DNA of 64,000 bases, taken from NCBI RefSeq assembly GCF_019669985.1, contig NZ_AP019782.1, forward strand, positions 736,501 to 800,500, in the 5' to 3' direction. The notes below the pieces were generated by a model. It saw only the letters and a list, made by a program, of their open reading frames with translations, was not told the DNA's origin and did not search any database. This DNA comes from Methylogaea oryzae (lineage in GTDB: Bacteria; Pseudomonadota; Gammaproteobacteria; Methylococcales; Methylococcaceae). Positions 56,498-64,000 of the stretch are shown in pieces (positions within the stretch are counted from its first letter, which is position 1; each line of letters begins with the position of its first letter). A program made the translations under genes and the position numbers.

Positions 56498-57484
56498 ATG
56501 GCTAAGAACTTACTTGAACAACTCCGGGAAATGACCGTGGTTGTGGCCGATACCGGTGACATCCAGGCCATCGAAACCTACAAGCCGCGCGACGCCACCA
56601 CCAACCCGTCGCTGATCACCGCAGCCGCGCAAATGCCGCAGTACCAGGGCATCGTCGATGAAACCCTGAAGAAAGCGCGCGCCGACCTGGGCGCCGGCGC
56701 TGCCGCCGCACAAGTGGTGTCTCTGGCGTTTGATCGTTTGGCCGTGTCCTTCGGCCTGAAAATTCTGGAAATCATTCCGGGCCGCGTTTCCACCGAGGTG
56801 GACGCCAGATTGTCCTACGATGCCGATGCTACGGTTGCCAAAGGGCGCGATTTGATCGCCCAATACGAAGCCGCCGGCGTGTCCCGCGAGCGCGTGCTGA
56901 TCAAGATCGCCGCTACCTGGGAAGGCATTCAGGCCGCTGCCGTGCTGGAAAAAGAAGGCATCCACACCAACCTGACGCTGCTGTTCGGTTTGCACCAGGC
57001 TATCGCCTGCGCAGAAAACGGCATCACCCTGATTTCGCCGTTTGTCGGCCGCATCCTGGACTGGTACAAGAAAGACACCGGCCGCGATTCCTATCCGCCG
57101 GCGGAAGATCCGGGCGTACTGTCGGTGACGAAGATCTACAACTACTACAAGAAGTTCGGCTACAAGACGGAAGTCATGGGCGCCAGCTTCCGTAACGTGG
57201 GCGAAATCACCGAGTTGGCCGGCAGCGACCTGTTGACCATCGCTCCTTCCTTGTTGGGCGAATTGCAGGCCACCGAAGGCGAATTGCCGCGCAAGCTGGA
57301 TCCGGCCAAGGCTGCCAGCGCTTCCATCGAAAAGATCACGATGGACAAGGCCACCTTCGACCGCATGCACGCCGAAGACCGCATGGCTACCGAAAAGCTG
57401 GCCGAAGGCATCGACGGCTTCACCAAGGCGCTGGTTACCTTGGAAGAGCTGCTGGCAGCCCGCTTGGCAGGCCTGGAAGGCTAA
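56498..57484 (+). CDS. tal: Transaldolase
   Basis: TalB-type enzyme of 328 residues that moves a dihydroxyacetone unit between sugar phosphates in the RuMP/pentose phosphate rearrangement. Motifs: [15 protein letters not shown], and [16 protein letters not shown] with Schiff-base Lys136. Size is slightly above E. coli TalB (317). It has its own leader of about 200 bases after the previous terminator and is closed by another strong terminator, so it is a separate unit despite its metabolic neighbours. Confidence 0.97.
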   Translation: MAKNLLEQLREMTVVVADTGDIQAIETYKPRDATTNPSLITAAAQMPQYQGIVDETLKKARADLGAGAAAAQVVSLAFDRLAVSFGLKILEIIPGRVSTEVDARLSYDADATVAKGRDLIAQYEAAGVSRERVLIKIAATWEGIQAAAVLEKEGIHTNLTLLFGLHQAIACAENGITLISPFVGRILDWYKKDTGRDSYPPAEDPGVLSVTKIYNYYKKFGYKTEVMGASFRNVGEITELAGSDLLTIAPSLLGELQATEGELPRKLDPAKAASASIEKITMDKATFDRMHAEDRMATEKLAEGIDGFTKALVTLEELLAARLAGLEG

Positions 57485-57518
57485 GGTCCTCGGCTCTCTG
57501 TAGCCGCGGCGGCTTGAG

Positions 57519-57557
57519 GCCCCGGCCCTACGCGAAAGCGCAGGGCCGGGGCTTTTT
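57519..57557 (+). terminator. Rho-independent terminator after tal
   Basis: Eleven-base perfect stem GCCCCGGCCCT/AGGGCCGGGGC with a 12-base loop that includes GCGAAAGC, followed by TTTTT. It also lies at the end of the convergent phosphatase gene but has a T tract only on the plus strand. Confidence 0.93.
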
Positions 57558-57571
57558 GCTTTTCAGGGGGA

Positions 57572-58384
57572 TCAGGCTTTACGTAGCGCTTGCGCCACTT
57601 CGCGTATATCCGCCATCACCCAGTCGGGCGCGTAGTCCAGCGTTTTCAATTCCTCTTCCGTGGAAATCCCCGTCAGCACCATCAGACTGCGTATGCCGGC
57701 GCGCACCGCGCCCAAGATGTCGGTACCCAGCCGATCGCCGATGGCCACCGTCTCGCTCGCTTCGACGCCCAGCAGGGCCATGGCTTGTTGGTACATGATG
57801 GGCTCCGGCTTGCCGATAATGACCGGCTTAACCTGGGTAGCGGCTTCGATGGCCGCCAGGATGGCGCCGTTGCCTTGGGTAACGCCGCGTTCGGTCGGCA
57901 GGGTGGTGTCGGGGTTGGTGCCGATGAATTTCGCCCCGGCACTGATGTTCAGGGTGGCGCTAGCCAGCTTGTCCCAGGTAATGCCGCGGTCCAGGCCGCA
58001 TACCACATAATCGGCGCGGCTATCGCCGCCCTCATACGGCCCGGTCAGGGTAAAGCCCAGATCCAGCAAGGGCTTGCGCAGGCCTTCTTCGCCGATGACG
58101 AACACGCGGGTTTGCCTTGGGTCGGTCCGCTGGGCCAGATACAACGCCGTCGCCATGGCCGAAGTCAGGACTTCCTCGCGTTTCACGGCGACGCCCATGC
58201 GCGCCAATTTGGCGACGTACTGGTCAGCCGTCTGGCTGGCGTTGTTGGTCGCCAGGACGAAGGGAAAACGCAAATCCCTCAACGTTTGAAAAAATTCCAC
58301 CAGGCCCGGCAGCGGCCGGTCGCCATGCCAAAGGACACCATCCATGTCGATGATGAACGAACGGACGTTGGTCAAAGCTTGCAT
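57572..58384 (-). CDS. HAD-IIA (NagD-like) phosphatase
   Basis: Cytoplasmic phosphatase of 270 residues. HAD motifs: nucleophile IIDMDGVLWHGD, motif II LATNNAS, motif III Lys in IIGKPEP, motif IV AIGDRLGTDILGA. The cap position is that of NagD/4-nitrophenylphosphatase-type enzymes, which act on nucleoside or sugar monophosphates. Whether it serves RuMP or phosphoglycolate metabolism cannot be decided here. It converges on tal. Confidence 0.9.
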   Translation of the reverse strand: MQALTNVRSFIIDMDGVLWHGDRPLPGLVEFFQTLRDLRFPFVLATNNASQTADQYVAKLARMGVAVKREEVLTSAMATALYLAQRTDPRQTRVFVIGEEGLRKPLLDLGFTLTGPYEGGDSRADYVVCGLDRGITWDKLASATLNISAGAKFIGTNPDTTLPTERGVTQGNGAILAAIEAATQVKPVIIGKPEPIMYQQAMALLGVEASETVAIGDRLGTDILGAVRAGIRSLMVLTGISTEEELKTLDYAPDWVMADIREVAQALRKA

Positions 58385-58551
58385 AGATATGGTTCTCGCC
58401 CCGGCGCGGGGCTCTGGAATTTATTGTTGTTCTAAGCGGTCAGGTCGTTAGCCGCGTCGCCGCTGAATGAGGGGTGGGGCGGGGGCCCCGCATCGGCGGC
58501 GATGACGGCGCCCTTTCGCGCAGCGCCGTGCAACGGGTATTATGCCAAACC

Positions 58552-59343
58552 ATGGCTTTACTAAGATACGGCGGCACGTTGATGCACGTTAGCCGCGATG
58601 AAGACGGCCCCATCGAGGTGGTGGACGAGGACGGTGTGCGTGCCATGCATTTCGGCACTTCCTCGCGGCAAAGCGCCATGAACTTGGCCGATCCCGAACA
58701 ATTGGAGTTGTCCTACACCCGTGCCATGTTATCGGCCCTGCTGTTTCACGACAGTCCCCGGCGGATTTTGATGGTGGGCTTGGGCGGCGGTTCGTTGGCG
58801 AAATATTTGTTGCGACAGCTACCGGAGGCGCGGATCGACGTGGCGGAAAAGCGCGCCAACGTCGTCAAAATCGCCCACGGCTGGTTCGGCCTGCCGGAAG
58901 ACCCGCGTCTCGACATCCACGTCGGCGACGGCATGGCGTTTGTCGACAAAGCCGCGCCGGACAGTTACGACTTGATCCTGGTGGATGCCTACCACGGTTA
59001 CGGCATGGCGGCGGAAATCGCCCAGCACGCCTTCTATCAGCGCTGCTCGCTGTTGTTGACGACGGGCGGCGTGCTGGCGACCAATCTGTGGGGCAACGAC
59101 GCGCCCATCTTGGCCCGCAGCCTGCGCATGCTGGAAGAGCATTACGCCAGGCCGGTGTTGCAATTGCACGTACAGGGCAAGGGCAATGTCATCGGCTTGG
59201 CGTTCAATAGGACGCCAAGCAACGCCGTCATGAAAGGGCTGCGCGAAAAAGCGTTCGCGCTGCAGCAACGGTGGGGGCTGGAATTTGTGTTGTTTGCCAA
59301 GCAGCTGCGGCGCGCCAATACCGCCTGGATGGATTGGCTGTGA
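58552..59343 (+). CDS. Spermidine-synthase-like methyltransferase-fold protein
   Basis: Protein of 263 residues from the ATG giving MALLRYGGTLMHVSRD; a longer GTG reading has no family character. Rossmann motif RILMVGLGGGSLAKYLLRQL, then IDVAEKRANVVKIAHGWF, VGDGMAFVD and LILVDAYHGYGMAAEIA. It resembles polyamine aminopropyltransferases, but the glycine loop lacks the acidic residue of true SpeE (GGGEG in the speE of this window), and the loop after the fourth strand differs, so spermidine synthesis is doubtful. It may be one of the short spermidine-synthase-like proteins of unknown substrate. Confidence 0.75.
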   Translation: MALLRYGGTLMHVSRDEDGPIEVVDEDGVRAMHFGTSSRQSAMNLADPEQLELSYTRAMLSALLFHDSPRRILMVGLGGGSLAKYLLRQLPEARIDVAEKRANVVKIAHGWFGLPEDPRLDIHVGDGMAFVDKAAPDSYDLILVDAYHGYGMAAEIAQHAFYQRCSLLLTTGGVLATNLWGNDAPILARSLRMLEEHYARPVLQLHVQGKGNVIGLAFNRTPSNAVMKGLREKAFALQQRWGLEFVLFAKQLRRANTAWMDWL

Positions 59344-59442
59344 CCACGCGCAGGCGCTACGGCAGGACGTAACCGAAGCCGCGGAGGGCGCGCCGCGTTC
59401 CAATTTTCCGACATCACGCGACTGGGTCCCTGGCTGGGCGGA

Positions 59443-59937
59443 TTGGCGTTCGCCCTGGGGGCGCTGTTGCTCGCCACCTGCATCGTCAAAGTGGTTCGCC
59501 TGCTGAAGGCTTCCGAACTGTCGCGCGCGGCGTTGGTGGAACGGCAGGAAGTCGTCTTCGCCGATGCGGGCCCCGTCGTCTTGTGCATCGAAGGGCCGCC
59601 ATTGAGCCGGCGTTTCGTCCGCCTCGATTTTGCCTTGGAGTCCAGCGACGGCGGCGCCGTTGCCGGCCGCGCCAACTGGTTTCGCCTCCGCTCGTCGGGG
59701 TTTTCCAAGGCGCGCCTGCAGTTGCTCACGTACCTCATTCCCCGGCCGGGCCGCTATGTGCTGCGCATCGGGGGATTGGGGCTGCCCCAAACGCGGGACG
59801 CCGAGCACGCGATCATTTTCGCCAAGCCCCACGCCGCCGCGGCGTTCGGCTATGTACTGGGCATGGTCGTGGCGGGATGGCTGCTGATCGGCGGCATTGT
59901 CTTGTTCGCTCTCAGCGTCTTGCCCATGGCCGAATGA
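59443..59937 (+). CDS. Small two-TM membrane protein of unknown function
   Basis: Protein of about 164 residues with an N-terminal TM helix (LAFALGALLLATCIVKVV), a middle beta-rich part (VRLDFALESSDGGAVAGRAN, GRYVLRIGGLGLPQTRDAEH) and a C-terminal TM helix (GMVVAGWLLIGGIVLFALSV). The start is uncertain: no ATG is available and TTG is used here, but the reading continues upstream (FQFSDITRLGPWLGG) without a stop back to the previous gene's stop codon, so a non-ATG start further upstream is likely. It ends 12 bases before the convergent aminopeptidase gene. Confidence 0.55.
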   Translation: MAFALGALLLATCIVKVVRLLKASELSRAALVERQEVVFADAGPVVLCIEGPPLSRRFVRLDFALESSDGGAVAGRANWFRLRSSGFSKARLQLLTYLIPRPGRYVLRIGGLGLPQTRDAEHAIIFAKPHAAAAFGYVLGMVVAGWLLIGGIVLFALSVLPMAE

Positions 59938-59949
59938 CGGCGCGGCGCT

Positions 59950-61251
59950 TCAACCGAAATATCGCTCCAAAACCCGGATCATGTAGCTATGGTCCAGCAC
60001 CCCGGCGCTTTCGCGGATGCTGTGCATGGCCCACATGGGATTGCCCACGTCCACGGTGCGGACTCCCAAGCCGGCGGCGGTGATCGGTCCGATGGTGCTG
60101 CCGCAGGCCAGGTCGGTACGGTGGGCATAACGCTGGCAGGGCACGCCGGCCGCTTCGCACAGGCCGGCGAAACGCGCTTCCGACAGGCTTTCCGTGGCAT
60201 AGCGTTGGTTGGCGTTGAGCTTGATCACCGGTCCGCCGTTCACCTTGATGGGATGCTGCGGCTCGTAGGCGGCCGGAAAGTTGGGCTGGTAGGCGTGGGC
60301 CATGTCGCTGGAGATGCAGAAGCTGTTCGCCAGTGCCTGCAAATAGCCTTGCCGGTCGGTACCCAAGGCAAGGGCGATGCGCTCCAGCACGTCGGCTAGG
60401 AAGCTGCCGTCGGCGCCCTTGGCGCTCTCGCTGCCGATTTCTTCGTGGTCGAAGAAAATGCACAGGCGGGTAGCCGCCACCTCGTTGCCGCAGGTGGCCA
60501 GCAGGGCTGACAGGGCGGCATGGCAAGAGGCCAGATTGTCCAGCTGGCTGTCGGCGATGAATTCCCCGTCGAGGCCCCAGAACGCGCCCGGCTGGGTGTC
60601 GTAGACGTTCATCTCCCAGGCGGCGATGTCCTTGGGCGCACAGTCCAACCGGTCGGCCAGCATTCGCAGGAAATGCTCCTGGGGCGGCAAGGCGCCCTCC
60701 AGCGTGGCCAGCAGCAAAGGAAGTTCGCTCTGTTTGTTGAATTTCAGGCCTTCCTCGTTCACCTGGCGATTCATGTGGATGGCCAGGTTGGGTAGCCGCG
60801 CGACGGATCGCTCGAAGCGCACCCGCCGCGCCGCGCCGTCCTTCAGCACCACGCGGCCGGCCAGGCTCAAGTCGCGGTCGGCGAACGTGGCAAGGATCGG
60901 CCCGCCGTACACTTCCACCCCCAGCCGCATGAGCGGTTCGGCGGCGTGGGCGGCGCGGGGCTTGAGCCGCAGACCGGGGGAGTCGGTGTGGGCGCCCACC
61001 ATGAGATAGCCGTGCTCGGCCGGGTCTTCCATGCCCACCACGAAAGCGGCCACGGTGGAGTCGTCGCGCAGCACGTAATAGCGCCCGCCCGGCTGCAAGT
61101 CCCAGCGGCGGCCTTCCTCCAGGCGCTGGAAGCCCTCCGCCGTCAACGCCGCTTCGACGGCGGCGGCGGCGTGCCAGGGGCTGGGGCTGGCGTCGATGAA
61201 ATCCAGCAGGTTTTGCGCGTTGCGGCGCACGTGTTCGCTGATGGCGCTCAT
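59950..61251 (-). CDS. apeB: M18-family metallo-aminopeptidase
   Basis: Zinc aminopeptidase of 433 residues with an aspartyl-aminopeptidase fold. Metal-site motifs: [16 protein letters not shown] (His-Thr-Asp), [13 protein letters not shown] (bridging Asp), [20 protein letters not shown] (catalytic Glu pair), [14 protein letters not shown] and [20 protein letters not shown]. The start ATG overlaps the msrB stop by four bases, which fixes it against the longer upstream reading. Role: peptide turnover in the cytoplasm. Confidence 0.93.
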   Translation of the reverse strand: MSAISEHVRRNAQNLLDFIDASPSPWHAAAAVEAALTAEGFQRLEEGRRWDLQPGGRYYVLRDDSTVAAFVVGMEDPAEHGYLMVGAHTDSPGLRLKPRAAHAAEPLMRLGVEVYGGPILATFADRDLSLAGRVVLKDGAARRVRFERSVARLPNLAIHMNRQVNEEGLKFNKQSELPLLLATLEGALPPQEHFLRMLADRLDCAPKDIAAWEMNVYDTQPGAFWGLDGEFIADSQLDNLASCHAALSALLATCGNEVAATRLCIFFDHEEIGSESAKGADGSFLADVLERIALALGTDRQGYLQALANSFCISSDMAHAYQPNFPAAYEPQHPIKVNGGPVIKLNANQRYATESLSEARFAGLCEAAGVPCQRYAHRTDLACGSTIGPITAAGLGVRTVDVGNPMWAMHSIRESAGVLDHSYMIRVLERYFG

Positions 61252-61649
61252 GGCGTGTCCGCCTCCAGGGTCAGGGAGGCGGAGTTGACGCAATAACGCA
61301 ATCCGGTGGGCTGCGGCCCGTCCGGAAACACATGGCCCAAATGGGCGTCGCAGGCGGCGCAGGTGATTTCCACCCGCGTCATGCCGTGACTGGTGTCGGG
61401 GTGCTCGGCGATGGCATCGTCCGCCACGGGCTGCCAGAAGCTGGGCCAGCCGGAGCCGGAATGGTATTTGGCTTCCGAGCGGAACAAGGGTTGGCCGCAG
61501 CACACGCAGCGGTAGGTGCCTGGCCTGGTCTCCTGGTAGTACTCGCCGGTGAAGGGGCGTTCGGTGGCCTTCTTGCGGCAGATGGCGTATTGCTCGGGGG
61601 TGAGTTTTTCGCGCCAGTGGGCGTCGTTGAGTTGGGTGGGATCGGTCAT
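61248..61649 (-). CDS. msrB: Peptide methionine (R)-S-oxide reductase
   Basis: Repair enzyme of 133 residues that reduces methionine-R-sulfoxide. Zinc ligands in CVCCGQPLF and [16 protein letters not shown], catalytic Cys in [10 protein letters not shown], substrate pocket [13 protein letters not shown]. Start chosen at [16 protein letters not shown]; a longer reading is not family-like. Its stop overlaps the apeB start, so the two are translationally coupled. Confidence 0.96.
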   Translation of the reverse strand: MTDPTQLNDAHWREKLTPEQYAICRKKATERPFTGEYYQETRPGTYRCVCCGQPLFRSEAKYHSGSGWPSFWQPVADDAIAEHPDTSHGMTRVEITCAACDAHLGHVFPDGPQPTGLRYCVNSASLTLEADTP

Positions 61650-61726
61650 GGTCGGGACTCGGGGCAAATGGATGGGGCAATTGTGGCAGAAAGCCGATGG
61701 CGCCGACAGTTGGCGGCGCCGTTTCG

Positions 61727-62635
61727 CTAAGGCGCCGGCATCGCGTGGCGGTGGGGTTGTGCGCTGGGACAGAGGCAGGCCGGCTCCACCGCCTCGGGCC
61801 GTGCGCCGCGCCGGGCGATGACCTGGGCGGCAAGGTCGAGTCCGCAGCGCAGCCGTTCGGCTTCGCTGCGGCCCAGGGCATGGAGATAGCCGGCGTCGAA
61901 GGCGTCGCCGCCGCCGGTGCGGTCGACCACGTCCACGGCGGCGGCCGGCACTGCGGTGCCGCCGTCGCGGTTCCAAGCGGCGGCGCCGTGGGCTCCCAGG
62001 GTGACGACCAGGCTGAAGTTCGCCGGGGCTTGTAGCCGATTCCAGGCCTGCTCCGGATCGTCCGTGCCCAGCCAGCGGGCCAGTTCCGTGTGGTTGACGA
62101 AGCCGATGTCCAGCCAGGGCAGCCAGTCTGTCGGCGGACCGAGGTCCAGGTCGCAGGAGGTGGTGGCGCCGCGGCTTTTGGCGAGGCGCAGCAGCGGGTG
62201 GGCGATGCCGGCCAACGGCGTGGCGACGTGAAGATGCGTGCCGGGCGAGAACAGCTCGGCCGGCGCCTGGCCGGGGTCGAAGCAGGCGTTTGCCCCGCCG
62301 GAGGTGACCATGCGCTTGCCGGCCGGCCCGGCGAACACGGCGGCAAGGCCGGTAGCCGCTTGCGTCGTGCGCTGGATGTGGCGGGTGTCCACGCCCACCG
62401 CCGCCAGGGCGGCGACGGCTACACTACCGAAAGCGTCGTCACCCACACAGCCCAGCATCACGGTGGCGTGGCCCAGCCGGGCCAGCCAATGGGCGGTATT
62501 GGCGGCCGAACCGCCCTGGGAGATGAGGGCACCATCGCAACGCAGTTTTTCGTGTTCTTCGGGCAGCCGCTCGACGGGGAACGTGATGTCCACGTTGAGG
62601 CTGCCGACGCAGACGAAACGCTCCGGCTGTCGCAT
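61727..62635 (-). CDS. PfkB-family sugar/nucleoside kinase
   Basis: Kinase of 302 residues, second PfkB-type protein in the window and clearly different from the one near 42 kb. Signatures: [51 protein letters not shown] and [18 protein letters not shown] with the catalytic Asp. It most resembles ribokinase-type members; the substrate is unknown. No transporter or hydrolase gene beside it suggests one. Confidence 0.85.
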   Translation of the reverse strand: MRQPERFVCVGSLNVDITFPVERLPEEHEKLRCDGALISQGGSAANTAHWLARLGHATVMLGCVGDDAFGSVAVAALAAVGVDTRHIQRTTQAATGLAAVFAGPAGKRMVTSGGANACFDPGQAPAELFSPGTHLHVATPLAGIAHPLLRLAKSRGATTSCDLDLGPPTDWLPWLDIGFVNHTELARWLGTDDPEQAWNRLQAPANFSLVVTLGAHGAAAWNRDGGTAVPAAAVDVVDRTGGGDAFDAGYLHALGRSEAERLRCGLDLAAQVIARRGARPEAVEPACLCPSAQPHRHAMPAP

Positions 62636-62667
62636 GGCGAACGTTCGGGCCGGCTGGCGCTAAAGGT

Positions 62668-62892
62668 TCAGGCCGTCGGCGGCTTTTTCGCCAGGCGCTC
62701 GAACATTTCCGCGATATTTTTGCGGGTGGACGCCAGGTAGGCGCCGTTCAACCAGCCGACGGCGAAGGCCAGCAGCAGCACCGGCAATACGGACCACACC
62801 ACCAGCAGGGCGCCGGCAACGCCGCCGGCGGCCACCAGGCCGACCGGATAAAACCACAGGGGGGTAGGACGGAGGTAGGGGAGCTTGTTCAT
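62668..62892 (-). CDS. Small two-TM membrane protein
   Basis: Protein of 74 residues: short polar start (MNKLPYLRPTPLWFYP), two TM helices (VGLVAAGGVAGALLVVW and LPVLLLAFAVGWLNGAYLAS) and a basic tail (STRKNIAEMFERLAKKPPTA). Family not recognised. It begins four bases after the lipoprotein gene ends and is probably co-expressed with it. Confidence 0.6.
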   Translation of the reverse strand: MNKLPYLRPTPLWFYPVGLVAAGGVAGALLVVWSVLPVLLLAFAVGWLNGAYLASTRKNIAEMFERLAKKPPTA

Positions 62893-62896
62893 GGCT

Positions 62897-63400
62897 TTAG
62901 CGCACCAGGGTCCACTTGCCGGTGGCCGGATCGGGGCAGGCCAAGCGGGTTTCTTTGATCGGCTGGCCGGCGACGTAATAGGTTTCTTCCAGTTCCTGGC
63001 AGTTCTGCTGGGTTTGTTGATCGACCACCTGGCGCAGCGGCGTCATGGCGATGGAGTTGCCGGTGGCCGGGTTGCTCCACTGTTGGGCTTGCAGCAGGTT
63101 GCCGCTTTGCAGCAGGTTGACCAGGGCCTGTTGGCGGAACGTTTGATCCAGCGGGGCCAGCTGCGAGCCGATGGCGCCGTTCCACACGTTCTGCGCGATG
63201 CTTTGCAGGATCATGGTGGCGGCCACGCCCAGCACGGCGTTCATCGTGCCCTGGGCGGTCGTCCCCATGGCGCCGGTGGCCGCCTGGGTGCCGTAACCGG
63301 CGGCGGCGCCGTAGGGATTGGCGTAAGGGTTGGTATAACCCGGCGCGCCGGCGCAGCCGGCGAGGGCCAAGGCGGCGGCGATGGGATAGCTGATTTTCAT
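62897..63400 (-). CDS. Predicted lipoprotein of unknown function
   Basis: Protein of 167 residues with a lipoprotein signal peptide (MKISYPIAAALALAGCAGAP, lipobox LAGC). The mature start is Tyr/Gly/Ala-rich (YTNPYANPYGAAAGYG), followed by helical segments (VLGVAATMILQSIAQNVWNG, ALVNLLQSGNLLQAQQW) and a C-terminal Cys-containing part (ETRLACPDPATGKWTLV). No family recognised. A small membrane gene follows it directly. Confidence 0.65.
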   Translation of the reverse strand: MKISYPIAAALALAGCAGAPGYTNPYANPYGAAAGYGTQAATGAMGTTAQGTMNAVLGVAATMILQSIAQNVWNGAIGSQLAPLDQTFRQQALVNLLQSGNLLQAQQWSNPATGNSIAMTPLRQVVDQQTQQNCQELEETYYVAGQPIKETRLACPDPATGKWTLVR

Positions 63401-63566
63401 GGGGATGGATTCCGTTGGGGTGGGTGCGGGGCGAGGTCGGTACCGTTCCGGACGACGCCGATGATGGCGCGAATTTTCTCATAGGCCCGGGGACGGCGTC
63501 ATCCGGCCCGGCTTTTCTCCCTGTCGGTCTTGCTTGATGCCGGCCCCTGGCCAGGGGCCGCGAGCG

Positions 63567-64000
63567 TCAGCAAATGCGCGGCAGCTGTTCGCCGCTGAGC
63601 AGGTCGAGGATGCGCTGGCCGCCGTAGGCGTTGCGCAGGGAAACCCGGCCGGCGCCGGCCTGGATCACGCTGCCGATGCGGGCGGCGTCCCTACCCAAAG
63701 GATGGCCGCGCAGCAGGCCGAGGGTCGCTTCGGCTTGTTCCTGCGGCACGAACAGCACCATGCGGCCTTCGTTGGCGACGTAGAGGGGGTCGTAGCCGAG
63801 GATTTCGCAGGCGGCGCGCACTTCCTCGCATACCGGCACCGCGCCCTCTATCAGTTCCATGTCCAGCTTGGCGTCGCGGGCCAGCTCCAGCACGGCGGAA
63901 GCCAGGCCGCCGCGGGTAAGATCCCGCAGGCAGCGGATCTCGATGCCGGCGGCGATCAGCTCGCCCACCAGGCCCGACAAGTCGGCGCAGTCGCTTTCCA
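63567..64000 (-). CDS. hypE: Hydrogenase maturation factor HypE, C-terminal part (cut by window edge)
   Basis: The visible 144 residues belong to the PurM-like HypE family: CLRDLTRGGLASAVLELARD, PVCEEVRAACEILGYDPLYV, ANEGRMVLFVPQEQAE and the hallmark ending GEQLPRIC, whose terminal Cys is modified to thiocyanate during assembly of the NiFe active site cyanide ligands. The 5' part lies outside the window. It implies a NiFe hydrogenase with other hyp genes just beyond the edge. Confidence 0.93.
   Translation of the reverse strand, partial: ESDCADLSGLVGELIAAGIEIRCLRDLTRGGLASAVLELARDAKLDMELIEGAVPVCEEVRAACEILGYDPLYVANEGRMVLFVPQEQAEATLGLLRGHPLGRDAARIGSVIQAGAGRVSLRNAYGGQRILDLLSGEQLPRIC

Overview
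The window looks like a chromosomal segment of a high-GC gammaproteobacterium that fixes formaldehyde through the ribulose monophosphate (RuMP) pathway, most likely a Methylococcaceae-type methanotroph. The basis is a block of 3-hexulose-6-phosphate synthase, 6-phospho-3-hexuloisomerase, transketolase and transaldolase, alongside gammaproteobacterial versions of ClpB, PhoB/PhoR, BcsABCZG, NorCB, DgkA and MazG. No methane monooxygenase, methanol dehydrogenase, CRISPR array, integrase or insertion sequence was seen, so methanotrophy itself is an inference.

Layout. (1) 0-4.8 kb: an NtrC-type regulator and sensor kinase divergent from a porin-like protein and a small phosphate-binding-like protein. 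(2) 5.0-8.2 kb: a tiny membrane protein, a Cys-rich protein and three monoheme c-type cytochromes (periplasmic, inner-membrane, outer-membrane barrel) that could form an electron path across the envelope. (3) 8.4-14.5 kb: a probable operon of speD, speE, an unknown membrane-anchored protein, a second sensor kinase/response regulator pair and an acidic outer-membrane porin. (4) 14.6-18.9 kb: a duplicated-domain unknown protein and a CzcA/CusA-type RND pump carrying an in-frame palindromic repeat insertion. (5) 19-35.8 kb: an unusual cellulose cluster read bcsA, bcsB2, bcsZ, TPR gene, bcsB, bcsC, dgkA, a BcsA-like gene without a catalytic domain, bcsG. An adenylate cyclase gene and an RND adaptor gene lie just upstream. 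(6) 38.0-41.0 kb: a nitric oxide reductase/hemerythrin operon. (7) 41.2-45.1 kb: gcvH, a PfkB kinase, hicBA, mazG, endonuclease V and a GlcG-like gene. (8) 45.2-51.8 kb: clpB with a heat-shock-type promoter, then phoB-phoR-pstS with two Pho boxes. (9) 52.0-57.5 kb: tRNA-Val and the RuMP genes. (10) 57.6-64 kb: housekeeping enzymes and the 3' end of hypE.

The most unusual region is the cellulose cluster. Its BcsA carries two complete C-terminal TM+PilZ units. A second protein keeps the BcsA membrane regions but has lost the whole glycosyltransferase domain. dgkA sits next to bcsG, which fits recycling of the diacylglycerol released when BcsG takes phosphoethanolamine from phospholipid. A CRP-like site lies in front of the second bcsB, and a class III adenylate cyclase gene is adjacent to bcsA. 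Together these suggest a phosphoethanolamine-cellulose machine built from two kinds of bcs operon and possibly controlled by both c-di-GMP and cAMP.

All calls come from reading translations and motifs by eye; no database search was run.
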